Assembly (NCBI GenBank): GCA_963932145.1
Contig: OZ010611.1
Coordinates: forward strand, 57,545,292-57,609,291
Length of the DNA: 64,000 bases
Source of the DNA: Acanthosepion lycidas
Lineage: Eukaryota > Mollusca > Cephalopoda > Sepiida > Sepiidae
Direction of reading: 5' to 3'
In this document: positions 11,458-22,906 of the stretch, in pieces
How positions within the stretch are numbered: position 1 is the first letter of the stretch
How the letters are laid out: each line of letters starts with the position of its first letter
Made by a program: the position numbers and the translations under genes
Notes under the pieces: generated by a model
Told to the model about the DNA's origin: nothing
Database searches by the model: none
Seen by the model: only the letters and a program-made list of their open reading frames with translations

Positions 11458-14400
11458 TCTAAATCTTGGTTGGAATTATTTTTCATTCTAATTCATAGAA
11501 ATGGAGTAGCGATCAAAGGTGTCGTCTCAAACAACAGTGAGTTAGGAGAAAAAATTTGTGGGCACAAAATGGGTGATCAGTGTCTTATTCTCTTCTGTTT
11601 GTGCCTTGTCTTTAGCTTTTTCTTCTATATTTAACTTTATGTAGAGGCTAGGCCCCCCTCTAAATCTTGGTTGAAATTATTTTTCATTCTAATTAATAGA
11701 AATGGAGTAGCGATCAAAGGTGTCGTCTCAAACAACAGTGAGTTAGGAGAAAAAATTTGTGGGCACAAAATGGGTGATCAGTGTCTTCTTCTCTTCTGTT
11801 TGTGCCTTGTCTTTAGCTTTTTCTACTATATTTAACTTTATGTAGAGGCTAGGCTCCATTCTAAATCTTGGTTGAAATTATTTTTCATTCTGTTTCATAG
11901 AAATGGAGTAGCGTGCAATGGTGTCGTCTCATACAACAGTGAGTTAGGAGAAAAAATTTGTGAGCACAAAATGGGTGATCAGTGTCTTATTCTCTTCTGT
12001 TTGTGCCTTGTCTTTTGCTTTTTCTTCTATATTTAACTTTAAGTAGAGGCTAGGCCCCCCTCTAAATCTTGGTTGAAATTATTTTTCATTCTAATTAATA
12101 GAAATGGAGTAGCGTGCAATGGTGTCGTCTCAAACAACAGTGAGTTAGGAGAAAAAATTTGTTCGCACAAAATGGGTGATCAGTGTCTTATTCTCTTCTG
12201 TTTGTGCCTTGTCTTTAGCTTTTTCTTCTATATTTAACTTTATGTAGAGGCTAGGCCCCCCTATAAATCTTGGTTGAAATTATTTTTCATTCTAATTCAT
12301 AGAAATGGAGTAGCATGCAATGGTGTCATCTCATACAACAGTGAGTTAGGAGAAAAAATTTGTGGGCACAAAATGGGTGATCAGTGTCTTATTCTCTTCT
12401 GTTCGTGCCTTGTCATTAGCTTTGTCTTCTATATTTAACTTTATATAGAGGCTAGGCCCCCCTCTAAATCTTGGTTGAAATTATTTTTCATTCTAATTCA
12501 TAGAAATGTAGTAGCGTTCAATGGTGTCGTCTCAAACAACAGTGAGTTAGGAGAAAAAATTTGTTGGCACAAAATGGGTGATCAGTGTCTTATTCTCTTC
12601 TGTTTGTGCCTTGTCTTTAGCTTTTTCTTCTATATTTAACTTTATGTAGAGGCTAGGCCACTTTGTAAATCTTGGTTGAAATTATTTTTCATTCTAATTC
12701 ATAGAAATGGAGTAGCGTGCAATGGTGTCATCTCATACAACAGTGAGTTAGGAGAAAAAATTTGTGGGCACAAAATGGGTGATCAGTGTCTTATTCTCTT
12801 CTGTTTGTGCCTTGTCTTTAGCTTTTTCTTCTATATTTAACTTTATGTAGAGGCTAGGCCTGCTTCTAAATCTTGGTTGAAATTATTTTTCATTCTAATT
12901 AATAGAAATGGAGTAGCGTGCAATGGTGTCGTCTCATACAACAGTGAGTTAGGAGAATAAATTTGTTGGCACAAAATGGGTGATCATTGTCTTATTCTCT
13001 TCTGTTTGTGCCTTGTCTTTAGCTTTTTCTCCTATATTTAACTTTATGTAGAGGCTAGGCCCCTTTCTAAATCTTGGTTGAAATTATTTTTCATTCTAAT
13101 TCATAGAAATGGAGTAGCGTGCAATGGTGTCATCTCATACAACAGTGAGTTAGGAGAAAAAATTTGTGGGCACAAAATAGGTGATCAGTGTCTCCTTCTC
13201 TTCTGTTTGTGCCTTGTCTTTAGCTTTTTCTTCTATATTTAACTTTATGTAGAGGCTAGGCCCCTTTCTAAATCTTGGTTGAAATTATTTTTCATTCTAA
13301 TTAATAGAAATGGAGTAGCGTGCAATGGTGTCGTCTCATACAACAGTGAGTTAGGAGAAAAAATTTGTGGGCACAAAATGGGTGATCAGTGCCTTATTCT
13401 CTTCTGTTTGTGCCTTGTCTTTAGCTTTTTCTTCTATATTTAACTTTATGTAGAGGCTAGGCCCCCCTCTAAATCTTGGTTGAAATTATTTTTCATTCTA
13501 ATTCATAGAAATGGAGAAGCGTCAAATGGTGTCGTCTAATACAACAGTGAGTTAGGAGAAAAAATTTGTGGGCACAAAATGGGTGATCAGTGTCTTATTC
13601 TCTTCTGTTTGTGCCTTGTCTTTAGCTTTTTCTTCTATATTTAACTTTATGTAGAGGCTAGGCCCCCCTCTAAATCTTGGTTGAAATTATTTTTCATTCT
13701 AATTAATAGAAATGGAGTAGCGTGCAATGGTTTCGTCTCATACCACTGTGAGTTAGCAGATAAAATTTGTGGGCACTAAATGGGTGATCAGTGTCTTATT
13801 CTCTTCTGTTTGTGCCTTGTCTTTAGCTTTTTCTTCCATATTTAACTTTATGTAGAGGCTAGGCCCCCCTCAAAATCTTGGTTGAAATTATTTTTCATTC
13901 TAATTCATAGAAATGGAGTAACGTGCAATGGTGTCGTCTCATACAACAGTGATTTAGGAGAAATAATTTGTTGGCACAAAATGGGTGATCAGTGTCTTAT
14001 TCTCTTCTGTTTGTGCCTTGTCTTTAGCTTTTTCTTCTATATTTAACTTTATGTAGAGGCTAGGCCCCTTTCTAAATCTTGGTTGAAATTATTTTTCATT
14101 CTAATTCATAGAAATGGAGTAGCGTGCAATGGTGTCGTCTCATACAACAGTGAGTTAGGAGAAAAAATTTGTGGGCACAAAATGGGTGATCAGTGTCTTA
14201 TTCTCTTCTGTTTGTGCCTTGTCTTTAGCTTTTTCTTCTATATTTAACTTTATGTAGAGGCTAGGCCCCCCTCTAAATCTTGGTTGAAATTATTTTTCAT
14301 TCTAATTAATAGAAATGGAGTAGCGTGCAATGGTTTCGTCTCATACCACTGTGAGTTAGCAGATAAAATTTGTGGGCACTAAATGGGTGATCAGAGTCTT

Positions 14401-14472
14401 ATTCTCTTCTGTTTATGCCTTGTCTTTAGCTTTTTCTTCTATATTTAACTTTATGTAGAGGCTAGGCCCCCC
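11458..14472. repeat. 15-monomer HOR, copy 1 (3,015 bp)
   Basis: The unit starts with a hybrid monomer (TTGGAATT of type C, then GATCAAAGG of type F), an F monomer, then block K from 11,860, an E-like monomer with TTCCATATTT, a monomer with CTCAAAATC, GTAACGTGC and GATTTAGGAGAAATAA, and two more. The CTCCATTCT marker at 11,854 recurs at 14,869, exactly 15 x 201 bp away. Homology to the next copy is clear from about 11,511 to about 14,060; the last two monomers differ. Confidence 0.88.
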
Positions 14473-17086
14473 TCTAAATCTTGGTTGAAATTATTTTTCA
14501 TTCTAATTAATAGAAATGGAGTAGCGATCAAAGGTGTCGTCTCAAACAACAGTGAGTTAGGAGAAAAAATTTGTGGGCACAAAATGGGTGATCAGTGTCT
14601 TATTCTCTTCTGTTTGTGCCTTGTCTTTAGCTTTTTCTTCTATATTTAACTTTATGTAGAGGCTAGGCCCCCCTCTAAATCTTGGTTGAAATTATTTTTC
14701 ATTCTAATTAATAGAAATGGAGTAGCGATCAAAGGTGTCGTCTCAAACAACAGTGAGTTAGGAGAAAAAATTTGTGGGCACAAAATGGGTGATCAGTGTC
14801 TTCTTCTCTTCTGTTTGTGCCTTGTCTTTAGCTTTTTCTACTATATTTAACTTTATGTAGAGGCTAGGCTCCATTCTAAATCTTGGTTGAAATTATTTTT
14901 CATTCTGTTTCATAGAAATGGAGTAGCGTGCAATGGTGTCGTCTCATACAACAGTGAGTTAGGAGAAAAAATTTGTGAGCACAAAATGGGTGATCAGTGT
15001 CTTATTCTCTTCTGTTTGTGCCTTGTCTTTTGCTTTTTCTTCTATATTTAACTTTAAGTAGAGGCTAGGCCCCCCTCTAAATCTTGGTTGAAATTATTTT
15101 TCATTCTAATTAATAGAAATGGAGTAGCGTGCAATGGTGTCGTCTCAAACAACAGTGAGTTAGGAGAAAAAATTTGTTCGCACAAAATGGGTGATCAGTG
15201 TCTTATTCTCTTCTGTTTGTGCCTTGTCTTTAGCTTTTTCTTCTATATTTAACTTTATGTAGAGGCTAGGCCCCCCTATAAATCTTGGTTGAAATTATTT
15301 TTCATTCTAATTCATAGAAATGGAGTAGCATGCAATGGTGTCATCTCATACAACAGTGAGTTAGGAGAAAAAATTTGTGGGCACAAAATGGGTGATCAGT
15401 GTCTTATTCTCTTCTGTTCGTGCCTTGTCATTAGCTTTGTCTTCTATATTTAACTTTATATAGAGGCTAGGCCCCCCTCTAAATCTTGGTTGAAATTATT
15501 TTTCATTCTAATTCATAGAAATGTAGTAGCGTTCAATGGTGTCGTCTCAAACAACAGTGAGTTAGGAGAAAAAATTTGTTGGCACAAAATGGGTGATCAG
15601 TGTCTTATTCTCTTCTGTTTGTGCCTTGTCTTTAGCTTTTTCTTCTATATTTAACTTTATGTAGAGGCTAGGCCACTTTGTAAATCTTGGTTGAAATTAT
15701 TTTTCATTCTAATTCATAGAAATGGAGTAGCGTGCAATGGTGTCATCTCATACAACAGTGAGTTAGGAGAAAAAATTTGTGGGCACAAAATGGGTGATCA
15801 GTGTCTTATTCTCTTCTGTTTGTGCCTTGTCTTTAGCTTTTTCTTCTATATTTAACTTTATGTAGAGGCTAGGCCTGCTTCTAAATCTTGGTTGAAATTA
15901 TTTTTCATTCTAATTAATAGAAATGGAGTAGCGTGCAATGGTGTCGTTTCATACAACAGTGAGTTAGGAGAATAAATTTGTTGGCACAAAATGGGTGATC
16001 ATTGTCTTATTCTCTTCTGTTTGTGCCTTGTCTTTAGCTTTTTCTCCTATATTTAACTTTATGTAGAGGCTAGGCCCCTTTCTAAATCTTGGTTGAAATT
16101 ATTTTTCATTCTAATTCATAGAAATGGAGTAGCGTGCAATGGTGTCATCTCATACAACAGTGAGTTAGGAGAAAAAATTTGTGGGCACAAAATAGGTGAT
16201 CAGTGTCTCATTCTCTTCTGTTTGTGCCTTGTCTTTAGCTTTTTCTTCTATATTTAACTTTATGTAGAGGCTAGGCCCCTTTCTAAATCTTGGTTGAAAT
16301 TATTTTTCATTCTAATTAATAGAAATGGAGTAGCGTGCAATGGTGTCGTCTCATACAACAGTGAGTTAGGAGAAAAAATTTGTGGGCACAAAATGGGTGA
16401 TCAGTGCCTTATTCTCTTCTGTTTGTGCCTTGTCTTTAGCTTTTTCTTCTATATTTAACTTTATGTAGAGGCTAGGCCCCCCTCTAAATCTTGGTTGAAA
16501 TTATTTTTCATTCTAATTCATAGAAATGGAGAAGCGTCAAATGGTGTCGTCTAATACAACAGTGAGTTAGGAGAAAAAATTTGTGGGCACAAAATGGGTG
16601 ATCAGTGTCTTATTCTCTTCTGTTTGTGCCTTGTCTTTAGCTTTTTCTTCTATATTTAACTTTATGTAGAGGCTAGGCCCCCCTCTAAATCTTGGTTGAA
16701 ATTATTTTTCATTCTAATTAATAGAAATGGAGTAGCGTGCAATGGTTTCGTCTCATACCACTGTGAGTTAGCAGATAAAATTTGTGGGCACTAAATGGGT
16801 GATCAGTGTCTTATTCTCTTCTGTTTGTGCCTTGTCTTTAGCTTTTTCTTCCATATTTAACTTTATGTAGAGGCTAGGCCCCCCTCAAAATCTTGGTTGA
16901 AATTATTTTTCATTCTAATTCATAGAAATGGAGTAACGTGCAATGGTGTCGTCTCATACAACAGTGATTTAGGAGAAATAATTTGTTGGCACAAAATGGG
17001 TGATCAGTGTCTTATTCTCTTCTGTTTGTGCCTTGTCTTTAGCTTTTTCTTCTATATTTAACATTATGTAGAGGCTAGGCCCCTTT
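14473..17086. repeat. 15-monomer HOR, copy 2 (13 monomers matched)
   Basis: This repeats the marker order of 11,458-14,060 at a fixed offset of 3,015 bp: TCTTTTGC, GTTCGCAC (12,161 and 15,176), CCTATAAATC, GTTCGTGCC, GTAGTAGCGTTCAATGG, CCACTTTGT, CCTGCTTCT, GAGAAGCGTCAAATGG, TTCCATATTT and GTAACGTGC. A few private differences are visible, for example GTCTCCTTC in copy 1 against GTCTCATTC here. At about 17,060 the sequence leaves the pattern (AACATTATG, ATTGATAG). Confidence 0.88.
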
Positions 17087-17286
17087 CTAAATCTTGGTTG
17101 AAATTATTTTTCATTCTAATTGATAGAAATGGAGTAGCGTGCAATGGTGTCATCTCATACAACAGTGAGTTAGGAGAAAAAATTTGTGGGCACAAAATGG
17201 ATGATCAGTGTCTTATTCTCTTCTGTTTGTGCCTTGTCTTTAGCTTTTTCTTCTATATTTAACTTTATGTAGAGGCTAGGCCTGCC

Positions 17287-19693
17287 TCTAATCTTGGTTG
17301 AAATTATTTTTCATTCTAATTAATAGAAATGGAGTAGCGTGCAATGGTGTCGTCTCATACAACAGTGAATTAGGAGAAAAAATTTGTGGGCACAAAATGG
17401 GTGATCATTGTCTTATTCTCTTCTGTTTGTGCCTTGTCTTTAGCTTTTTCTTCTATATTTAACTTTATGTAGAGGCTAGGCCCCTTTCTAAATCTTGATT
17501 GAAATTATTTTTCATTCTAATTCATAGAAATGGAGTAGCGTGCAATGGTGTCATCTCATACAACAGTGAGTTAGGAGAAAAAATTTGTGGGCACAAAATA
17601 GGTGATCAGTGTCTTATTCTCTTCTGTTTGTGCCTTGTCTTTAGCTTTTTCTTCTATATTTAACATTATGTATAGGTTAGGCCCCTTTCTAAATCTTGTT
17701 TGAAATTATTCTTCATTCTAATTCATAGAAATGGAGTAGCGTGCAATGGTGTCATCTCATACAACAGTGAGATAGGAGAAAAAATTTGTGGGCACAAAAT
17801 GGGTGATCAGTGTCTTATTCTCTTCTGTTTGTGCCTTGTCTTTAGCTTTTTCTTCTATATTTAACTTTATGTAGAGGCTAGGCCCCTGTCTAAATCTTGG
17901 TTGAAATTATTTTTCATTCTAATTCATAGAAATGGAGTAGCGTGCAATGGTGTCATCTCATACAACAGTGAGTTAGGAGAAAAAATTTGTGGGCACAAAA
18001 TGGATGATCAGTGTCTTATTCTCTTCTGTTTGTGCCATGTCTTTAGCTTTTTCTTCTATATTTAACTTTATGTAGAGGCTAGGCCCGCCTCTAAATCTTG
18101 GTTGAAATTATTTTTCATTCTAATTAATAGAAATGGAGTAGCGTGCAAGGGTGTCGTCTCATACAACAGTGAGTTAGGAGACAAAATTTGTGGGCACAAA
18201 ATGGGTGATCAGTGCCTTATTCTCTTGTTTGTGCCTTGTCTAGCTTTTTCTTCTATATTTAACTTTATGTAGAGGCTAGGCCCCTTTCTAAATCTTGGTT
18301 GAAATTATTTTTCATTCTAATTCATAGAAATGGAGTAGCGTGCAATGGTATCCTCTCATACAACAGTGAGTTAGGAGAAAAAATTTGTGGGCACAAAATG
18401 GGTGATCAGTGTCTTATTCTCTTCTGTTTGTGCCTTGTCATTAGCTTTGTCTTCTATATTTAACTTTATATAGAGGCTACGCCCCCCTCTAAATCTTGGT
18501 TGAAATTATTTTTCATTCTAATTCATAGAAATGTAGTAGCGTTCAATGGTGTCGTCTCAAACAACAGTGAGTTAGGAGAAAAAATTTGTTGGCACAAAAC
18601 GGGTGATCAGTGTCTTATTCTCTTCTGTTTGTGCCTTGTCTTTAGCTTTTTCTTCTATATTTAACTTTATGTAGAGGCTAGGCCCCTTTCTAAATCTTTG
18701 TTGAAATTATTTTTCATTCTAATTCATAGAAATGGAGTAGCGTGCAATGGTGTCGTCTCATACAACTGTGAGTTAGCAGATAAAATTTGTGGGCACAAAA
18801 TGGGTGATCATTGTCTTATTCTCTTCTGTTTGTGCCTTGTCTTTAGCTTTTTCTTCTATATTTAACTTTATGTAGAGGCTAGGCCCCTTTCTAAATCTTG
18901 ATTGAAATTATTTTTCATTCTAATTCATAGAAATGGAGTAGCGTGCAATGGTGTCATCTCATACAACAGTGAGTTAGGAGAAAAAATTTGTGGGCACAAA
19001 ATAGGTGATCAGTGTCTCATTCTCTTCTGTTTGTGCCTTGTCTTTAGCTTTTTCTTCTATATTTAACTTTATGTAGAGGCTAGGCCCCTTTCTAAATCTT
19101 GGTTGAAATTATTTTTCATTCTAATTCATAGAAATGGAGTAGCGTGCAATGGTGTCATCTCATACAACAGTGAGTTAGGAGAAAAAATTTGTGGGCACAA
19201 AATAGGTGATCAGTGTCTCATTCTCTTCTGTTTGTGCCTTGTCTTTAGCTTTTTCTTCTATATTTAACTTTATGTAGAGGCTAGGCCCCTTTCTAAATTT
19301 TGGTTGAAATTATTTTTCATTCTAATTAATAGAAATGGAGTACCGTGCAATGGTGTCGTCTCATACAACAGTGATTTAGGAGAAATAATTTGTTGGCACA
19401 AAATGGGTGATCAGTGTCTTATTCTCTTCTGTTTGTGCCTTGTCTTTAGCTTTTTCTTCTATATTTAACATTATGTAGAAGCTAGGCCCCCCTCGAAATC
19501 TTGGTTGAAATTATTTTTCATTCTAATTGATAGAAATGGAGTAGCGTGCAATGGTGTCATCTCATACAACAGTGAGTTAGGAGAAAAAATTTGTGGGCAC
19601 AAAATGGGTGATCAGTGTCTTATTCTCTTCTGTTTGTGCCTTGTCTTTAGCTTTTTCTTCTATATTTAACTTTATGTAGAGGCTAGGCCTGCC
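17287..19693. repeat. 12-monomer HOR, copy 1 (2,407 bp)
   Basis: Defined by the CCTGCCTCT junction at 17,281 and 19,688. The 2,407 bp equal 12 x 201 minus 5: one base is lost at the first junction (CTCTAATC), and two 2-bp losses lie in one monomer near 18,225-18,242 (CTCTTGTTTG and TGTCTAGC). Other marks shared with the next copy are TTGTTTGAAATTATTCTT, GAGATAGGAG, ATGGATGATCAG, GCAAGGGTG, TCCTCTCATAC, TGTCATTAGCTTTGTC, GTAGTAGCGTTCAATGG and CAAAACGGGTG. Confidence 0.87.
18585..18608 (+). other. Alternative CENP-B-box-like variant (CGGG end intact)
   Basis: In this monomer, and in its duplicate near 21,003, the segment reads GTTGGCACAAAACGGGT. Here the CGGG half of the pattern NTTCGNNNNANNCGGGN is intact and TTCG has one mismatch (TTGG). 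Together with the GTTCGCAC monomers, every fixed position of the pattern occurs somewhere in the family, but never all in one monomer that I saw. Confidence 0.35.
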
Positions 19694-21700
19694 TCTAAAC
19701 TTGGTTGAAATTATTTTTCATTCTAATTAATAGAAATGGAGTAGCGTGCAATGGTGTCGTCTCATACAACAGTGAGTTAGGAGAAAAAATTTGTGGGCAC
19801 AAAATGGGTGATCATTGTGTTATTCTCTTCTGTTTGTGCCTTGTCTTTAGCTTTTTCTTCTATATTTAACTTTATGTAGAGGTTAGGCCCCTTTCTAAAT
19901 CTTGATTGAAATTATTTTTCATTCTAATTCATAGAAATGGAGTAGCGTGCAATGGTGTCATCTCATACAACAGTGAGTTAGGAGAAAAAATTTGTGGGCA
20001 CAAAATAGGTGATCAGTGTCTTATTCTCTTCTGTTTGTGCCTTGTCTTTAGCTTTTTCTTCTATATTTAACATTATGTAGAGGTTAGGCCCCTTTCTAAA
20101 TCTTGTTTGAAATTATTCTTCATTCTAATTCATAGAAATGGAGTAGCATGCAATGGTGTCATCTCATACAACAGTGAGATAGGAGAAAAAATTTGTGGGC
20201 ACAAAATGGGTGATCAGTGTCTTATTCTCTTCTGTTTGTGCCTTGTCTTTAGCTTTTTCTTCTATATTTAACTTTATGTAGAGGCTAGGCCCCTTTCTAA
20301 ATCTTGGTTGAAATTATTTTTCATTCTAATTCATAGAAATGGAGTAGCGTGCAATGGTGTCATCTCATACAACAGTGAGTTAGGAGAAAAAATTTGTGGG
20401 CACAAAATGGATGATCAGTGTCTTATTCTCTTCTGTTTGTGCCTTGTCTTTAGCTTTTTCTTCTATATTTAACTTTATGTAGAGGCTAGGCCCGCCTCTA
20501 AATCTTGGTTGAAATTATTTTTCATTCTAATTAATAGAAATGGAGTAGCGTGCAAGGGTGTCGTCTCATACAACAGTGAGTTAGGAGACAAAATTTGTGG
20601 GCACAAAATGGGTGATCAGTGCCTTATTCTCTTCTGTTTGTGCCTTGTCTAGCTTTTTCTTCTATATTTAACTTTATGTAGAGGCTAGGACCCTTTCTAA
20701 ATCTTGGTTGAAATTATTTTTCATTCTAATTCAGAGAAATGGAGTAGCGTGCAATGGTGTCCTCTCATACAACAGTGAGTTAGGAGAAAAAATTTGTGGG
20801 CACAAAATGGGTGATCAGTGTCTTATTCTCTTCTGTTTGTGCCTTGTCATTAGCTTTGTCTTCTATATTTAACTTTATATAGAGGCTAGGCCCCCCTCTA
20901 AATCTTGGTTGAAATTATTTTTCATTCTAATTCATAGAAATGTAGTAGCGTTCAATGGTGTCGTCTCAAACAACAGTGAGTTAGGAGAAAAAATTTGTTG
21001 GCACAAAACGGGTGATCAGTGTTTTATTCTCTTCTGTTTGTGCCTTGTCTTTAGCTTTTTCTTCTATATTTAACTTTATGTAGAGGCTAGGCCCCTTTCT
21101 AAATCTTGGTTGAAATTATTTTTCATTCTAATTCATAGAAATGGAGTAGCGTGCAATGGTGTCGTCTCATACAACAGTGAGTTAGGAGAATAAATTTGTT
21201 GGCACAAAATGGGTGATCATTGTCTTATTCTCTTCTGTTTGTGCCTTGTCTTTAGCTTTTTCTTCTATATTTAACTTTATGTAGAGGCTAGGCCCCTTTC
21301 TAAATCTTGGTTGAAATTATTTTTCATTCTAATTCATAGAAATGGAGTAGCGTGCAATGGTGTCATCTCATACAACAGTGAGTTAGGAGAAAAAATTTGT
21401 GGGCACAAAATAGGTGATCAGTGTCTCATTCTCTTCTGTTTGTGCCTTGTCTTTAGCTTTTTCTTCTATATTTAACTTTATGTAGAGGCTAGGCCCCTTT
21501 CTAAATCTTGGTTGAAATTATTTTTCATTCTAATTCATAGAAATGGAGTAGCGTGCAATGGTGTCATCTCATACAACAGTGAGTTAGGAGAAAAAATTTG
21601 TGGGCACAAAATAGGTGATCAGTGTCTCATTCTCTTCTGTTTGTGCCTTGTCTTTAGCTTTTTCTTCTATATTTAACTTTATGTAGAGGCTAGGCCCCTT
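19694..21700. repeat. 12-monomer HOR, copy 2 (10 monomers matched)
   Basis: This follows the same marker order as the previous 2.4 kb: TTGTTTGAAATTATTCTT at about 20,103, GCAAGGGTG at about 20,553, TGTCTAGC near 20,645, TGTCATTAGCTTTGTC near 20,846 and CAAAACGGGTG near 21,003. Only one of the two 2-bp deletions of copy 1 is present (TGTCTAGC; the CTCTTCTGTTTG part is intact), so the other arose after the duplication. Beyond 21,700 the order changes to short sub-repeats. Confidence 0.85.
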
Positions 21701-22906
21701 TCTAAATCTTGGTTGAAATTATTTTTCATTCTAATTCATAGAAATGGAGTAGCGTGCAATGGTGTCATCTCATACAACAGTGAGTTAGGAGAAAAAATTT
21801 GTGGGCACAAAATAGGTGATCAGTGTCTCATTCTCTTCTGTTTGTGCCTTGTCTTTAGCTTTTTCTTCTATATTTAACTTTATGTAGAGGCTAGGCCCCT
21901 TTCTAAATCTTGGTTGAATTTATTTTTCATTCTAATTAATAGAAATGGAGTAGCGTGCAATGGTGTCGTCTCATACAACAGTGAGTTAGGAGAAAAAATT
22001 TGTGGGCACAAAATGGGTGATCAGTGCCTTATTCTCTTCTGTTTGTGCCTTGTCTTTAGCTTTTTCTTCTATATTTAACTTTATGTAGAGGCTAGGCCCC
22101 TTTCTAAATCTTGGTTGAAATTATTTTTCATTCTAATTCATAGAAATGGAGTAGCGTGCAATGGTGTCGTCTCATACAACAGTGAGTTAGGAGAATAAAT
22201 TTGTTGGCACAAAATGGGTGATCATTGTCTTATTCTCTTCTGTTTGTGCCTTGTCTTTAGCTTTTTCTTCTATATTTAACTTTATGTAGAGGCTAGGCCC
22301 CTTTCTAAATCTTGATTGAAATTATTTTTCATTCTAATTCATAGAAATGGAGTAGCGTGCAATGGTGTCATCTCATACAACAGTGAGTTAGGAGAAAAAA
22401 TTTGTGGGCACAAAATAGGTGATCAGTGTCTCATTCTCTTCTGTTTGTGCCTTGTCTTTAGCTTTTTCTTCTATATTTAACTTTATGTAGAGGCTAGGCC
22501 CCTTTCTAAATCTTGGTTGAAATTATTTTTCATTCTAATTCATAGAAATGGAGTAGCGTGCAATGGTGTCATCTCATACAACAGTGAGTTAGGAGAAAAA
22601 ATTTGTGGGCACAAAATAGGTGATCAGTGTCTCATTCTCTTCTGTTTGTGCCTTGTCTTTAGCTTTTTCTTCTATATTTAACTTTATGTAGAGGCTAGGC
22701 CCCTTTCTAAATCTTGGTTGAATTTATTTTTCATTCTAATTAATAGAAATGGAGTAGCGTGCAATGGTGTCGTCTCATACAACAGTGAGTTAGGAGAAAA
22801 AATTTGTGGGCACAAAATGGGTGATCAGTGCCTTATTCTCTTCTGTTTGTGCCTTGTCTTTAGCTTTTTCTTCTATATTTAACTTTCTGTAGAGGCTAGG
22901 CCCCTT
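21098..22906. repeat. 5-monomer then 4-monomer sub-repeat
   Basis: Monomers at 21,098 and 22,103 carry GAGAATAAATTTG with GATCATTG. They are followed by three (21,299; 21,500; 21,701) and two (22,304; 22,505) monomers with AATAGGTGATCAGTGTCTC, and each series ends with one (21,902; 22,706) carrying TTGAATTTA, ATTAATAG and AGTGCCTTATT. The two units therefore differ by one copy of the AATAGGTG monomer, as expected from a one-monomer unequal exchange. Confidence 0.87.
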
